Assembly: GCA_902728285.1 (NCBI GenBank)
Contig: CACVBU010000050.1
Span: forward strand, 2,938,919-3,002,918
Length of the DNA stretch: 64,000 nt
Origin: Clytia hemisphaerica
Taxonomy: Eukaryota > Cnidaria > Hydrozoa > Leptothecata > Clytiidae
Direction: 5' to 3'
Both the position numbers and the translations under genes were made by a program. Under the pieces are notes generated by a model. The model had not been told where the DNA came from. It was given only the letters and a program-made list of their open reading frames with translations, and searched no databases. Positions 21,630 to 33,937 of the stretch are shown one piece after another. The stretch's first letter is position 1; every line of letters starts with the position of its first letter.

Positions 21630-22059
21630 ATGAGTGAAATCATTTTCTATGAGATGGACGGTGTTCCGAAAGACGCTGACGTTCATCTTTGTGTAATATG
21701 CAATGAATTGTGTACTGAGAAACAAAAAAACCCTTCAGAAGAAACGTGGAAATCTTTTGAAGAGACTGCAAAACTCTGGCAAGATGTTGAGAGTGAGTAT
21801 AGCGAGGTTCACGACAAAATAAATTGGGAAAGCGGTGCGATAGGTGTGTTTTGGCATAAAAACTGCAAGCTGTCTTTGATGAACAGAAAGTCGTTTGAAA
21901 AAGCAAGCCGCAGACTAGAAAGCTTGCAAAATCAACAAAATGAAGAGCCACCACCAGTTAGTCGTAGAAGAATAAAGAAATACAACTGTGAACCACGAGA
22001 CACAAGAAAGAGTATTGGCGTAATCCATAGATCAGATGTGTGTATTTGGTGTGGCAAAG
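21630..22059 (+). CDS. Exon of a Cys/His-rich zinc-binding-type protein, gene incomplete
   Basis: Starts at the first in-frame ATG (21630) and ends at a good donor (GGCAAAG followed by GTAAGTG). Metal-ligand-like pairs: LCVICNELC near residue 21, VFWHKNCKLS about 50 residues later, and VCIWCGKG at the end. A basic stretch (SRRRIKKY) lies between. I recall such N-terminal Cys pairs from repetitive gene families in cnidarians and other invertebrates, but cannot name the family. The next exon is not visible: a 4.4-kb LINE and a gap follow. It could be a live gene with a LINE in its intron or a fragment of a mobile gene family. Confidence 0.5.
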
Positions 22060-22318
22060 GTAAGTGTTTTTGCATTATTATACGAAAACTATGATGGATA
22101 AATACTCTAAAACATCTCCCGGCTTATGAATCTTAAGGGAGGCATATTTGTTGAGATTCGCAAAAACTTTGTAAAATATTTTTCGTTTACATAATAATAA
22201 TGTTTTACAGATTTCCAGGCCACCGTGCAAGCACATGGGCCTCTATAAATCGCTCATACATTGGTTTGGTTTATTACAAAGGTTAACTTCAAACAGATAT
22301 GCAACAATAGTGACAGTT

Positions 22319-25190
22319 TCAATCATACTCAAACATTTTCTCTTTCCAAGCTAGACCGAGGTTTTCTTTAAACTCTTGTATTGTAGATGATTTAACTACT
22401 TTTTCAGGTAGGCTATTCCACTGTTCAATGCCCCGATAGTAAAGGGAGTTGCTCTGTGGTCCACGGACACCATCGTTCCCGAAAATTCTTACCAGCTCAG
22501 AATTATGTGTTCTCATTGGTCTTATGCGTTGGTTAAATTTCTTAGGAACACACGATTTTTCATAGTGATTTAAATGTTTAAAGATCTCAACCATATCACT
22601 TACCGCACGCCTATATTTTAGACTTGGGATTCCAATTCTTTGTAGTCTGCTTTCATAACATAGTCGTCCACATGTTTCGACGTTTTTGTAGCGCGCCGCT
22701 GAACACCTTCTATAAGTTTTTTTGTGTTTTTCAGTTTCGGTGACCAAATGACTTGGGCATATTCTAGGTGGGGCCTGACAAATGTTATGTAAAGTTTACG
22801 GAATAATTCAGGAGTGAGATACGTGAAGGCTCGTCTAATTAGACCAGCCATTGAGTTTGCCTTTTTTACTTGGTTTGATATATGTTGGTCGAATGAGAGA
22901 TTTTGGTCAAAGATAACTCCGAGATCCTTTTCGAATTGTACATGTTTCAGTAAATTTCCTCCGAGTGTGTATTGATGTACATGTTTAATTATATTTGGCT
23001 TGCCTAACGTTAGTACATGACATTTGTCGGGATGAAATTTTAAAAGCCACGTATCTGACCATTGCTGTAGTCGATCGATGTCCTCCTGGATTATAAGTGC
23101 ATCTTCAATTGATTCTACTTTATTGGCAAGTTTAGTGTCATCAGCAAATAGAAAGAGTTGTGATTTAATTGAATCTGGTAAATCGTTGATGTATAGAACG
23201 AAAAGGGTAGGCCCTAGGACACTACCTTGGGGTACTCCACTAAGAACTAATTGTTTTTCGGATTCAACTCCATTTACTTTAACTATCTGAGATCGATCCT
23301 TCAGGAAGTATCTGATCCATTCAATCAACTTATTTCTTATTCCGTAGGCTTCTTTGATTAAGAGCCTTTGGTGGGGAACTGAGTCGAATGCCTTTGCAAA
23401 GTCAAAGTATACTGCGTCAACAGCTTTACCGTTAGCAATGTCTTCGGTACACACATCTAGATAGTTTAGCAGTTGTGTTACTGTTGATCGGCGATTGATA
23501 AAACCATGTTGCTTGTTAGAAAGTAGTTTCTCTTGCTCTAGATGCGACATAATATGTGTTTTAAGAATCTTTTCCATCATTCGACACACAATGGATGTCA
23601 GGCTAATCGGACGGTAGTTTTCCGCTATATTTTTGTTTCCTTTTTTGTAAACAGGTGATACATTAGCATGCTTCCAGTCGTTTGGGAGACAACTTTCGTT
23701 GAGAGATTTTGTCATTATTAGGAAAAGCGGTTCTGCAATATATTCAGCGAGCTCCTTTAGCATCCTTGGGTGAAGTTCATCTGGCCCCATGGATTTGTTT
23801 GGATTTAACGCCTTGAGTTCCTTCTTTATAGTTTCAGTTAGTATATTTATCTCTACTTCTTTATCCGTCCTGGAATGGAATTCAGGGAGTTGTTCAAGTG
23901 GCTCACGTGTAAAGACACTACAGAATTGGCTCTGGAGTATGTTGGCTTTACTTTTGTCATCATATTTGATCGAATTTTCATTATTAGGGTTTTCGAGGAG
24001 AGGATGTATTCCCGTTCTTGCTTTCAGATTGCTGCGTACATATTTCCAGAATCTTTTTGGATTTGTTTTTGATTGTTCACTGATCTTTTTTTCGAACTCT
24101 CTCTTGGAGTGAGTCAGGGCTCTATTAGCGGCGTTGCGCCATCTTACGTACTCCCTTCTACGTCTTTCAGTGTCGTCGTTTTGAAGTGAGATGATCCATT
24201 TTCTATGCGCCTTACGTTTCTCTTTAATTACCTGACAGATTTTTGGATCTAAGGGATGCTTCCCTTTCCTCCTTTGATTTGACAGGTTGTTCTTATTGTG
24301 GGTAAGTGGCACATAGAGATTTCGGAGCTCGATCATTTGTTTTAGGAATAGGTCCCAACTCTCATTAACATCTAATTCAATCGACTTTTGGATGAATTCG
24401 ATAGACCAATTGATGTGGCTTAGATGAGATCTCATAAACTGGTAGTTGGCTTTGCTGTATTGATATCTATCAAGCTCATTTTTAATTGTGAAATAGCCAT
24501 AGAATTTAAAGGAGAGGACACTGTGATCACTGAGATGGAGTGGGGCAAGGTATTTTATCTCGGAAACTTGATTTTCTTCCCCTGTAAGGATGAGATCGAG
24601 TATTGATGGTTTGTCGGTGCCTCGTCGCCGTGTCGGTTCAAGGACATGTTGGTATAAAAAACAGTCTCTTAAAGCATGAAGGAATTTCTCCTCGTCGCTA
24701 TCTTCTTCACAAGTGAGGACCAATGGACCCAATCGATTTTCTTATAGTTAAAGTCACCTATAAGACATATATGAGTGTATTTCGGATTTAGGCAGAGATC
24801 TTTTATGAGCTTATTCATGTTCTTATTATTTTCATCGAAGATGTTTGTTTCGGTTTTGTCGGGCTTCTATAAAGACATCCGAGTAACATGGTGTCTTTGT
24901 TCTCCATTGCAATTTCTAACAGGCAAGTCTCTTCAAATTCAACTTTCGTTTGTATTTGTAGAATGAGGTGATCAATAGACTTGTGGACTAGAATGACGAT
25001 TTCCTCTCTTTTTTGTATTCCTATGTTAGTTTTATATGGTGTAGAATAATTCTCAATTGAGTAGTCTTGATCTTTTCTCTCAGAGATCCGTTTGGTGTTG
25101 ACTTCGGTGATCGCAATTATATGAGGTTGTTCGGTAGCGACGTGCTTAAAAGTTCATTTTTCTTCTTAGATGTCATTTGGTCTGCATTTG
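22319..25190 (-). pseudogene. LINE ORF2: endonuclease plus reverse transcriptase, frameshifted
   Basis: The endonuclease part is read in pieces from 25190 down, with GDFN followed by KIDW near 24740 and LSDHSVLSFKF near 24520. A frameshift lies near 24725. RT runs in one long frame (24732 to 22618): LNPNKSMGPDELHPRMLKEL, ENYRPISLTSI, FDFAKAFDSVPH, GVPQGSVLGPTLF and the catalytic FADD. Next comes a C-terminal tail (EYAQVIWSP). A one-base loss in a 5-base A/T run (22683-22687) moves the last 130 residues to another frame (22747 to 22319), ending at a normal stop. The motifs fit the CR1/L2/Jockey group. The enzyme nicks target DNA and copies element RNA in place. Confidence 0.9.
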
Positions 25191-25442
25191 TGTAGATGAT
25201 AGTAAGTTCACTAATTTTGTGGTTGTGTTTTTTGAATTGTTTTTGTTAGGTGGTTTTTCATTCAAGCTGTCGTTATCGTTATCGATCGGTTTTATTGATT
25301 GATTGGGTTGTTGTTTCGTTTTTGTGTTTTGTTGTACACCTTCTTTATTTCGAAGCCGTTTTTTGACGATCCTCGAACCCGATAAATAAATTCATCGGTT
25401 TCTAGGTCATCATTTAGGTCTTTCGCCTGTTGTGATAGCTCT

Positions 25443-26430
25443 TTACTTTTCACGTTGGGACCTACATAGGTCTTCTGTGATACTTATGCCTTTATAAGTA
25501 TCGTTACCTTTAAGTGATGGGAGATTTCCCATGATCTTAAGTTTATCATCTTCACTATCGAGGCAAATTAACAGTGGACGATTTGGTTTCTTACCTATTC
25601 TAAATATTTTTTTGATCTTAGAAGAAACATGCAAATCCTTAATTAATTGATCAGCCCATTCGCAGTCCCTAGTATGATTATTTTTGTCACTATTATCGCA
25701 TACCTGTTCTTCTTCTTTTCTTCCGTGAACGATGATGTTCGTGGCTCTTCTCCTCTTCTCCATCTCAAGAGCGATCTCTTCGTCTCTGGCTTGTTTAATC
25801 GCAAGTTTGATTCCGCTCGTGTCACTCGTCGGTTGTTGAGGGGAGACCAGATTTTGTGGCTTCTGAATACGATTTCATAGCTTGTTGGCATTCGTTCTTT
25901 ATTGTTGACAGGATACTGTCCTTGAATTCGTCAAGCTTTCGTTCGAATTTCTTTCAGCAAACTCGAGTGTATGCAGGCCGGGGTCAGCTTTCAAATCATT
26001 TTTCAAGGCTGGAGATCTGCGTCCTTATCTTCAAGCTGTTTCTTAAGGTGATCCTCAAAGTCACGACTACTTTTTATAATTCCTTCGCATGCGTCGATTT
26101 CTCTGCGAAGGCGTTTAATTTCATTTTGATTGAAGCGATGGTTGAGCCTTTCCTTCTTGGGACCAGTTCGAGCAAGCTTGGGTTCAACTTAACGCAGTTG
26201 ATACAAATGTATTTCTGGGTTCTGTTGGCTTTGAGCGTTTGGATATGGAATGCAGGAAGCATACAACATCTGTAGTGAATGGATCTCTTACATTTTGCAC
26301 AGGTTAGCGAATCTGAATCCCTGTCATCAACACATCGATTTTCGGTGCATATAATGATATCTTCTTTCATTAAGATTTTCTTAGAAGCAGTAGATTGTTT
26401 TGGCCTTACGGATGATGCAGCCGATGCCAT
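25443..26430 (-). pseudogene. LINE ORF1 with PHD-like finger and RRM-like domain
   Basis: ATG at 26430. The first part has a Cys4-His-Cys3-like finger: C residues before CAKCKRSIHYRC, then CINC. After a stop near 26074 the reading continues in other frames to a second open part (25763-25443) with TNIIVHGRKEE, IRRI-like FRIGKKPNRPLLICL and KGNDTYKGISITEDL, fitting an RRM-like core. Same layout as ORF1 at 2357-3368. Confidence 0.75.
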
Positions 26431-26561
26431 TTGGTCAACGAGTTGGTTGTAGTAGTTGATTTGTTGGAAAAAAAGCAGCTTTTTAAGTGTTTTTTATAAG
26501 ATTTTCCATTGCAAGTTTTTATTTTTTGTGAAGCTGCATTTTATGTCTTAACTAGTTGACG

Positions 26562-27133
26562 NNNNNNNNNNNNNNNNNNNNNNNNNNNNNNNNNNNNNNN
26601 NNNNNNNNNNNNNNNNNNNNNNNNNNNNNNNNNNNNNNNNNNNNNNNNNNNNNNNNNNNNNNNNNNNNNNNNNNNNNNNNNNNNNNNNNNNNNNNNNNNN
26701 NNNNNNNNNNNNNNNNNNNNNNNNNNNNNNNNNNNNNNNNNNNNNNNNNNNNNNNNNNNNNNNNNNNNNNNNNNNNNNNNNNNNNNNNNNNNNNNNNNNN
26801 NNNNNNNNNNNNNNNNNNNNNNNNNNNNNNNNNNNNNNNNNNNNNNNNNNNNNNNNNNNNNNNNNNNNNNNNNNNNNNNNNNNNNNNNNNNNNNNNNNNN
26901 NNNNNNNNNNNNNNNNNNNNNNNNNNNNNNNNNNNNNNNNNNNNNNNNNNNNNNNNNNNNNNNNNNNNNNNNNNNNNNNNNNNNNNNNNNNNNNNNNNNN
27001 NNNNNNNNNNNNNNNNNNNNNNNNNNNNNNNNNNNNNNNNNNNNNNNNNNNNNNNNNNNNNNNNNNNNNNNNNNNNNNNNNNNNNNNNNNNNNNNNNNNN
27101 NNNNNNNNNNNNNNNNNNNNNNNNNNNNNNNNN
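26562..27133. other. Assembly gap, 572 N
   Basis: Unresolved bases. They follow the 5' end of the LINE directly, so its true 5' end and flank are unknown. Confidence 1.
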
Positions 27134-27641
27134 AAATTAGTACTGATATTAGTCAGAAAATATTATAATTTCCTATTTTATTTTTTACTTTCTTAATTAA
27201 TATATTGTATTCTACAGTAGCTATTTTGAATTTCAATTTTTCACAACTCTTTAGAAGTTCTCTAGGTTCAATGAGAGTTAGATTTACAGAATTATATTAT
27301 CATAATATTTTCATGTATTTAGGATATTGGTGCGGAGTGTTAGTGATGGTGTGCAATTTTTATAGTTTTTTAGCTTGAGAAAGCGATTTACGATAATATT
27401 TATATTATGCATGTCAAAAAGGAACTTTGCATGTTCAAATTTTATTTTTTGTTCACAGTTTCCCATTCACGATAAAATGACCATTGTATACGCAACCTAG
27501 TGTCCTAGTAGACCTTCGTTTTGATCACGTCAACTTAACGGCTGTAACGTCTTTGTAAACACTGAGAGACTTTATTGACATTCTGTTATTCTTCCAGGTG
27601 AAAAAAACCTTATACTTCAGTACTAAATAAAAGACAACACA
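27134..27641. other. Upstream region of the peroxisomal carrier gene
   Basis: AT-rich; no ORF. CTTCCAG at 27591-27597 resembles a splice acceptor, so the ATG may follow a leader intron. Confidence 0.3.
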
Positions 27642-30600
27642 ATGTCCTCCTCAGCGTCAGGACAGAATGGACTTCTTGAAGACTTGCTTTCCTACAGCAA
27701 TTTGGTGCATGCCATTGCTGGAGCCACAGGAAGTGTTGTCGGAATGTCCACATTCTATCCACTGGATATCGTCAGAACTAGATTCCAAGGTATGTTCATC
27801 GATGAATGATTATCTAGAATATGCACCACTGCAACGACTTGAATTGTGTAATATCATATCATGCAACTTTTTAGATTTAGGTGACCCTTTTCCAGTGTGA
27901 TACTGACGAATTGGATAAAAAATTTGATTCTGAAAGACTTTGAAGACTTTTTACATGCTGATTCGTGATCATTTTCTAGAAGTATTGATTTCCTGATATG
28001 ATAGTCTGTAAAGAATGTTTAATGTGCACGAGGACAGTTTATGATGGAAAAAAGAAACTGGTGCTCCGAAGGAATTCTTGGTTAGAATCGTTCGGCCCAA
28101 CAACTTAAGCATATGATGGTAATGAATTTCTTTTCTTTCCACTTATTCAGCGGATGAGAAATTGAAAGCAGTGGGTCCACTTCAAGCTATGAAGAAATTG
28201 GCTGATGAAGAAGGGGTGTAAGAAAAAATCTTTTTGGACCTACCCCGGTGGGGGTGGAGGTCCTATAAATTCACCTCTGTCGTTTCGTCCGTCCGCCCGC
28301 CGTCCTCGTTACCAGCTTTTCTCGAGATTGAATCATAGGAATCATTTGATTTTTGGTACAAATGTGCAAAACGGTGGTGGCCAAAATGTGACGGAGCCCG
28401 ATTTTCGAAACAAAAAATTTTGGGCAAATTTGGGCTTTGTGAAAAATTGGATCATTAAATTTTTTTGATTTTTTGCATGAAGGTAAAAATCATAGGTAAA
28501 AGATGGCTCTAGCAGATTTTTGCAAAAAAATTTATTTGGCTTAAAAAACGCATGTTTATCTATAAGAATCACTATTAATAAGCATACATCAATGTTCTTA
28601 GTCAAATTACTCAATTTCTTTATGTCTTTAGCTTTTTACAAGATTGGCTCTTTTATTCTTTATGATTTTTTGCACAAAGATGCATAACTATAAACCCTCG
28701 AATGTGACTGAGCCCGATTTTCAAAGAAAAAAAATGTTTTTGGGCAAATTTGGGCCCAAAAACGGCTAAAAAGCGGGTTTTTTGGACTTTGTGTGAAAAA
28801 TTGGAATGATTTTTTGCATGAAAGTAGGTAAAAGATGGGTCAAGCAGATTTTTGTATAAAAACTTTTCAGCTCAAAAAAACGCATCTTTATCTATAAGAA
28901 TCACTATTAATAAGCATACATCAATGTTCTTAGCCAAATTACTCAATTTTTTGATGAGATCGATGTCTTTTTATGCTCACGAAGTCTTGAATATGAAAGA
29001 ATATTTCAAGAGCATGAAATTTTGGTTTCTAAAAGTTTTTTTTGTAAAGAAACAAACGACTAATTTTAATAAATCGTCACTATTTGTGTTCTGAATGATT
29101 GTTTAACGTTCATGCTCACGTAGATATCAATTATATATGTGTTAAACGCATAACCAAGTAGGTCCATAAAAGTATCACTTGTTATTTTTTTTTTTAATAT
29201 TTCAAGAATACTTAAGTTAAAGGAGACAGGTCTATCAATCCCATAGTACTGGAGTTTGTAGCTTTTGGAGTCACCTTTAGAACCTAAGTGTGATATCATA
29301 TGTCCTAACTCGGAACTAAAAGATGACACATACTCTCTTAGTTAGATCTTGTTGCAACTTTCAACCAAAAAATCATTTCCACCCCTAATTATCTGCAAGT
29401 GAAAAAAAAAAAGGATTTCACCTGAACTAAATTCTCCAATTTTTTTTCGAATGCGAAATTTTTATTCTGCTAGCTGAATTATTTCCAAGCCTCTTTTTTA
29501 GAATAATTCATTTCTTTTTCTCAGGGAAGCGTTGTATAGAGGACTGGGTCCCGTGTTGACCAGTTTGTATTGCTCCAACTTTGTTTACTTCTATTCGTTC
29601 AATGGCATGAAAATGATTGCCAACTCGAACGGGCTGAAAGCATCTGTTGGAAGGGATTTGGTGCTAGGCTACGTAGCAGGTTCGTAGAAAATTCGGCTAT
29701 AACGATTCCAAATTAAGTTTCGAGGGTCGTATAATAATTGCAAGCGGTTACTTTTACAGAAGAATCCGTTTTCAACAGAAATAACAGAAAACAGAAAGAA
29801 TATTTAAATTTTAAATAGTCTATTACGAAATGGAATGTCAGACTCAAATGGTGTGGGCCTTTTTCTGTATGTAAAATGTGATTCCCTTACGCTATAACTC
29901 ATGTTTGCTTGGATCCTTAACTTTGAGATAACTCTGACCCTTTCTTGGCTAGGTTGTATCAATGCTATGATGACCACTCCATTGTGGGTGACAAACACAC
30001 GATTGAAGTTGCAAGGCGTATTAAAAGACGAAGCAGGAGAACAACCTGAGAAAAAATTCAACGGATTGATCGGTAATTCTAGATATTACCTTCTTATCTT
30101 TGTTGGGCGTCTTATCAGATTACCTCATTACACAAATATTACTAGGCAAGTATTCGACGGCCTTGAAATTTGCACGATCTGAAATTAACACGAATTTTTC
30201 TGCTTTTTCAAGGAAACAGCGGCTGGTTTTGATTAAGAGGGTTTTTATTGGCATGAAATATTTCAATTCGTGTTTATAAAATGACTAGTAATATTCGTGT
30301 AATAGGGTACAATTATATGAAAGATGGATTTTAGTTTCTTTTTGCACATCATATTTACCAGTGTGGTCTAATTATTAACATATTTTTTTATTTTTCTACA
30401 GATGGTATGAGAAAGATAGCAAAAGAGGAGGGCGTACACGCCTTGTGGAATGGCGTTGAGGCGTCATTTATTTTGTCAGGAAACCCGGCCATTCATTTTA
30501 TGGTTTACGAAGCTTTGAAAAGAGTTGTGTTGAAAGCTAGAGGAGCACGAGGCAAAACAGCTGTAAGTTCTTCTCTGTAAATTTCTATCTCCTTAGCAAC

Positions 30601-32505
30601 TATTTGCGAAAGTTTCTTCAAAGATGTCCCACATTAGATATAATTGCGGTGGTCGGTTTTACATCTCACATTATCTTGTACAGGGATACTTGCCAACTTT
30701 CATTCTATTTCAATCTTCCTTATTTTTTCTTTATTTGAAAAGATGACAAGTGCATTACCAATTATATACTACATAACACTACTAACATAGATATAATAGT
30801 CCCTTATTACACGAATATTACTAGTCATTTAACACGAATTGAAAAACTCAGTGTTGATAAAAACCCCCTTAATTAAAACCAGCCTGGTGATGTCCTTGAA
30901 CAAGCAGATAAAATTCGTGTTAATTTTTTGCGTGTTAATTTCAAGGTCGTTGAATACTTTTGCCTAGTAATATTCGTGTAATAAGGTAAAGTGGTATCTC
31001 CAGAGGTACTAGACTATGTTAAAAGAAACAAAAATAATACTGGAAAAAATAATGTAGGGAGCTATGGTTGTTGAGTCAAGACTAGAACAAAGCTTTCCTT
31101 TTTTTCACAGACGTTATCATCGTTCGAATCATTCGTTATTGGTGGGTTTGCGAAAGCAGTGGCTACCGTCATCACTTACCCCTTACAATTGATTCAATGT
31201 CGTTTGAGGGTAAGTTTCTCTTCGTCTATCATTTGGAAAACTCGACCTGTCTGCTAATTAGTCAAGGGAAAATGGCCTGAAAACCCACCTTGGACGGAAC
31301 TTTGTACATTAGGGAATGAAGCCCAAAATTCGGTAAAATATGAAAGGTGAAAATGGGATGGTTCGAGATGATTTAATTTAATTATTCAGTAAAACCCAGA
31401 CGTTGAATCGGCAGAAAATTCTGTACATACAACTCTTTCATTCGGATGTCGTATTTTACTTTTGTAGGCTAAAAGGAGAAGTAAGGACGGGTCTGGATCA
31501 ATGTCAAGTGTATTGGAAGAGGTTTTAAGGTAAGTCTTTTTTATATTCTGCATTTTTAATAAAGAAATGTATGCAATCTGTATCATTGTCAATATTTTCC
31601 GAGAATCTGACAAACTCGAGCTCCCATCGTGACACGTCGAATTCTGGGATGTTATTCATTATTTTGAATTTTTGGACCTACCCCGGTGGAGGTCCTATAA
31701 ATTAATGTGTGTTTGTTCGTTCGTCCGTTCGTCCGTCCGTCCGTTCGTCCGTTCGTCCGTCCGTCCGTTCGTTCGTCTGTTACCAACTTTTCTCAGGATT
31801 GAATCATAGTAATTTTTTGATTTTTGGTACAAAGGTGCAAAATGGTGGTGGCCAAAATGTGACGGAGCCCGATTTTCGAAAAAGAAATTTTTTGGCCAAA
31901 TTTGGGCCAAAAAACGGCAAAAAAATGGGTTTTTTGGACTTCGTGAAATATTGGATAATTATTTTTTTCTGATTTTTTGCATGAAAGTATGTAAAAGATG
32001 GCTCAAGCAGATTTTGGTAAAAAAAAGATTTTTTCGGCTCGAAAAACGCATCTTTATCTATAAGAATCACTATTAATAAGCATACATCAATGTTCTTAGC
32101 CGAATTACTAGAGATAGATGTTGTTTTTTTGCTCACGAAGTCTTGAATATGAAAGAATATTTCAAGAGCATGAAATTTTGGTTTCTAAACGTTTTTTTAT
32201 AAGAAACAAACGACTAATTTAAATAGATCGTCACTATTTGTGTTCTGATTGTTTAATGGTCACGTCACGTAGATATCAATTATAAATGTGTTAAATGCAT
32301 AACCAGGTAGGTCCACAAAAGTATCACTTGTTTTGTCTTCTTTTTTTGCTGCAGGACATCTGGGTTCAACGGCTTATACAAAGGTATGGAATCGAAATTA
32401 TACCAAACTGTCCTCACTGCATCTCTCATGTTTTTGTCATACGAAAAAATTATGGCTTTGATTTATACTGTCTTCAAAGTTCACCAAAAATCAAAGAAGC
32501 CTTGA
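27642..32505 (+). CDS. SLC25A17: Peroxisomal membrane carrier of the mitochondrial carrier family (PMP34-like), 320 aa
   Basis: Eight exons with matching phases: 27642-27789, 28151-28217, 29525-29679, 29953-30072, 30402-30562, 31111-31209, 31468-31529, 32355-32505 (963 nt; human PMP34 is 307 aa). Three carrier signature motifs are visible: [11 protein letters not shown] in repeat 1, [13 protein letters not shown] in repeat 2 and [11 protein letters not shown] in repeat 3. The second is a hallmark of PMP34 rather than mitochondrial carriers, as is the C-terminal [20 protein letters not shown]. Six membrane helices are expected. In characterised animals this protein sits in the peroxisomal membrane and exchanges cofactors such as CoA, FAD and NAD. 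All splice sites follow GT-AG. Introns 2 and 7 hold related repeats; introns 4 and 5 hold an inverted MITE pair. The gene is convergent with the coiled-coil gene. Confidence 0.93.
28235..29166 (+). mobile_element. Repeat C, copy 1, in intron 2 of the carrier gene
   Basis: Begins TGGACCTACCCCGGTGG and ends GTAGGTCCA; homology to copy 2 (31673-32315) runs on to AAAAGTATCACTTGTT. Within it a block starting TTTATCTATAAGAATCACTA occurs twice (28555, 28885), an internal duplication missing in copy 2. Confidence 0.75.
30121..30309 (+). mobile_element. MITE D, copy 1, intron 4 of the carrier gene
   Basis: Inverted ends: CATTACACAAATATTACTAG and CTAGTAATATTCGTGTAATA, flanked by TA. Homologous to 30799-30988 in the opposite orientation. 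Confidence 0.8.
30799..30988 (-). mobile_element. MITE D, copy 2, intron 5 of the carrier gene
   Basis: TTATTACACGAATATTACTA and CTAGTAATATTCGTGTAATA at the ends. The interior matches copy 1 when reversed, including TTTCAAGGTCGTTGAATAC against GTATTCGACGGCCTTGAAA. Confidence 0.8.
31673..32315 (+). mobile_element. Repeat C, copy 2, in intron 7, with (CGTTCGTC)n microsatellite
   Basis: Same ends as copy 1. A CGTCCGTTCGTC-type run (31708-31780) encodes a spurious [10 protein letters not shown] repeat in one frame. Confidence 0.75.
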
Positions 32506-33690
32506 TACCTCTTGGACCACCATAGAGACGGATTGGAAATATGGATTTAGAACACGTGCGGGAAAATGATTTCAGGGCCGCACAACATTTACATACATTG
32601 AACATTAGCAGGTATCAAATTTTTGGATTTCTACCCATGCATTACATTAGATAACATGATTCAAATTATACCATGATTCAAATTAATTTACTTTGATTTA
32701 TTGCCGATTGAGGTATTTGACTGGACTATCAGACAATATACCTGTATAAATCTGAAAAGAAACTATTCAAATCAAACTCAGACTGCACATGGGACTGCTT
32801 GAAAAATGGATCTTCCAAATAGACTCGATAATTTAGAAATTTTTATATAAAAAATTACAATTTACCAAACGAGATTATATTTTTTGTTTTGTTTTAGAAT
32901 TTTATTTATCGATTAAAATGAGGAATTCTTGGAAATAATACTTTTTGAACAAAATAACAAATTAAAGTGTGTTCTTATTCTCATTATATTACGATCAACT
33001 TTCTTTCACAACATTTTTTAAAAGCACAACTAAAACCTGAAAGAAATCATATTATCTGCCTGGCTCTAGCACTATTCATATTCTCAGAATGTTATAATCA
33101 CAACTTTTTAAGTCCAATTTGAATTCAGAACGATATTATTCTCTGGTGGTGACACTTTCCCAATTTTCCAACACAGTGAGTGTGTTGGCAAACATTTGAA
33201 ACATTATTCTATTCACTTCTAACGGTCTTCATTAGCAGCATCATTTTTCGGCAGATATGGAGTCCAGCTCGTCTTGTAATTCAACTATTGATTGTTTGTG
33301 TTGTTGGCGCCAAAACTTCTCAAACAAATGGACCTAAGTGAATAAAATAAACGAATAAACTTCATATTCATCACGGAGAAGAGACCGAAGACCTTTGGGT
33401 ATTTGTGAAGCTTCTATTATACTGTGTATCGGTGTCAGCTGTTTACTAAATACCGCAGGTAGCGTGCTTCGTGTCGCTACGAACTGAAATGAAGTTATTC
33501 TATTGGTCAGCTATTGGCTAGAAATGACGTAAGAATTTCGTTACGGAGCGGGACCGTAGCGTGTGCACGTGGTCTAAGGTATGGGTCTGAAATGGGTTCG
33601 GTAAAGGAGTTTATTTTCAAAGGCTTTTATTTAACCATTTATGGAGTTGATTTGATTTTTTTGGTTGTACATCTTTGCACCAAATCCTCC
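32506..33690. other. 3' region of the carrier gene and spacer
   Basis: Likely 3' UTR with AATAAA words (for example near 33339-33349). 33545-33574 is the right end of a Harbinger-type MITE related to 11127-11387, followed by TAA. No further gene. Confidence 0.4.
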
Positions 33691-33887
33691 TACTCTCGGG
33701 TACCTATAAATGTTTTTGAAAGTTCCCCTCTTTTGTCCTAATTCTGCTGGACTAGCCTCTTTTTCAAAAATGTTCCACCTAGGTCATTTTTATTCCAACC
33801 CCCTCCCCCCGCTTATTAAGTTTTGAGATTTTTTCTAATCCCCCCGCTTATTCCAACCCCCCGGCTATTAGGTACCCGAGAAAGGTA
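33691..33887. mobile_element. MITE E, copy 1 (ends TACTCTCGGGTACC), C-rich
   Basis: Left TACTCTCGGGTACCTAT, right ATTAGGTACCCGAGA. The interior has C-rich tracts and CGCTTATT words. The same element, reversed, is at 46438-46588. Confidence 0.8.
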
Positions 33888-33937
33888 CGTAGCAGAAGGC
33901 TTCTTTTAGATTGTCTCGAAAGAAAAGCTTGTTTCTT

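Larger units (their letters stand above)
22195..26555 (-). mobile_element. Near full-length CR1-like LINE
   Basis: Minus-strand element with ORF1 (26430 to 25443), ORF2 endonuclease-RT (about 25190 to 22319) and a 3' end at 22195 with an ATT-rich tail. The 3' terminal 60 bp match those of the copy at 2283. The 5' end adjoins the gap at 26562. Several single-base frameshifts interrupt the ORFs. Confidence 0.88.

Noticed and set aside
23078..24606. Plus-strand ORFs
   Set aside because: Shadows of the minus-strand LINE RT.
26556..27140. 194-codon frame
   Set aside because: It lies over Ns of the assembly gap and has no sequence.
31709..31972. ORF encoding [10 protein letters not shown] repeats
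   Set aside because: Product of a CGTTCGTC microsatellite inside an intronic repeat.
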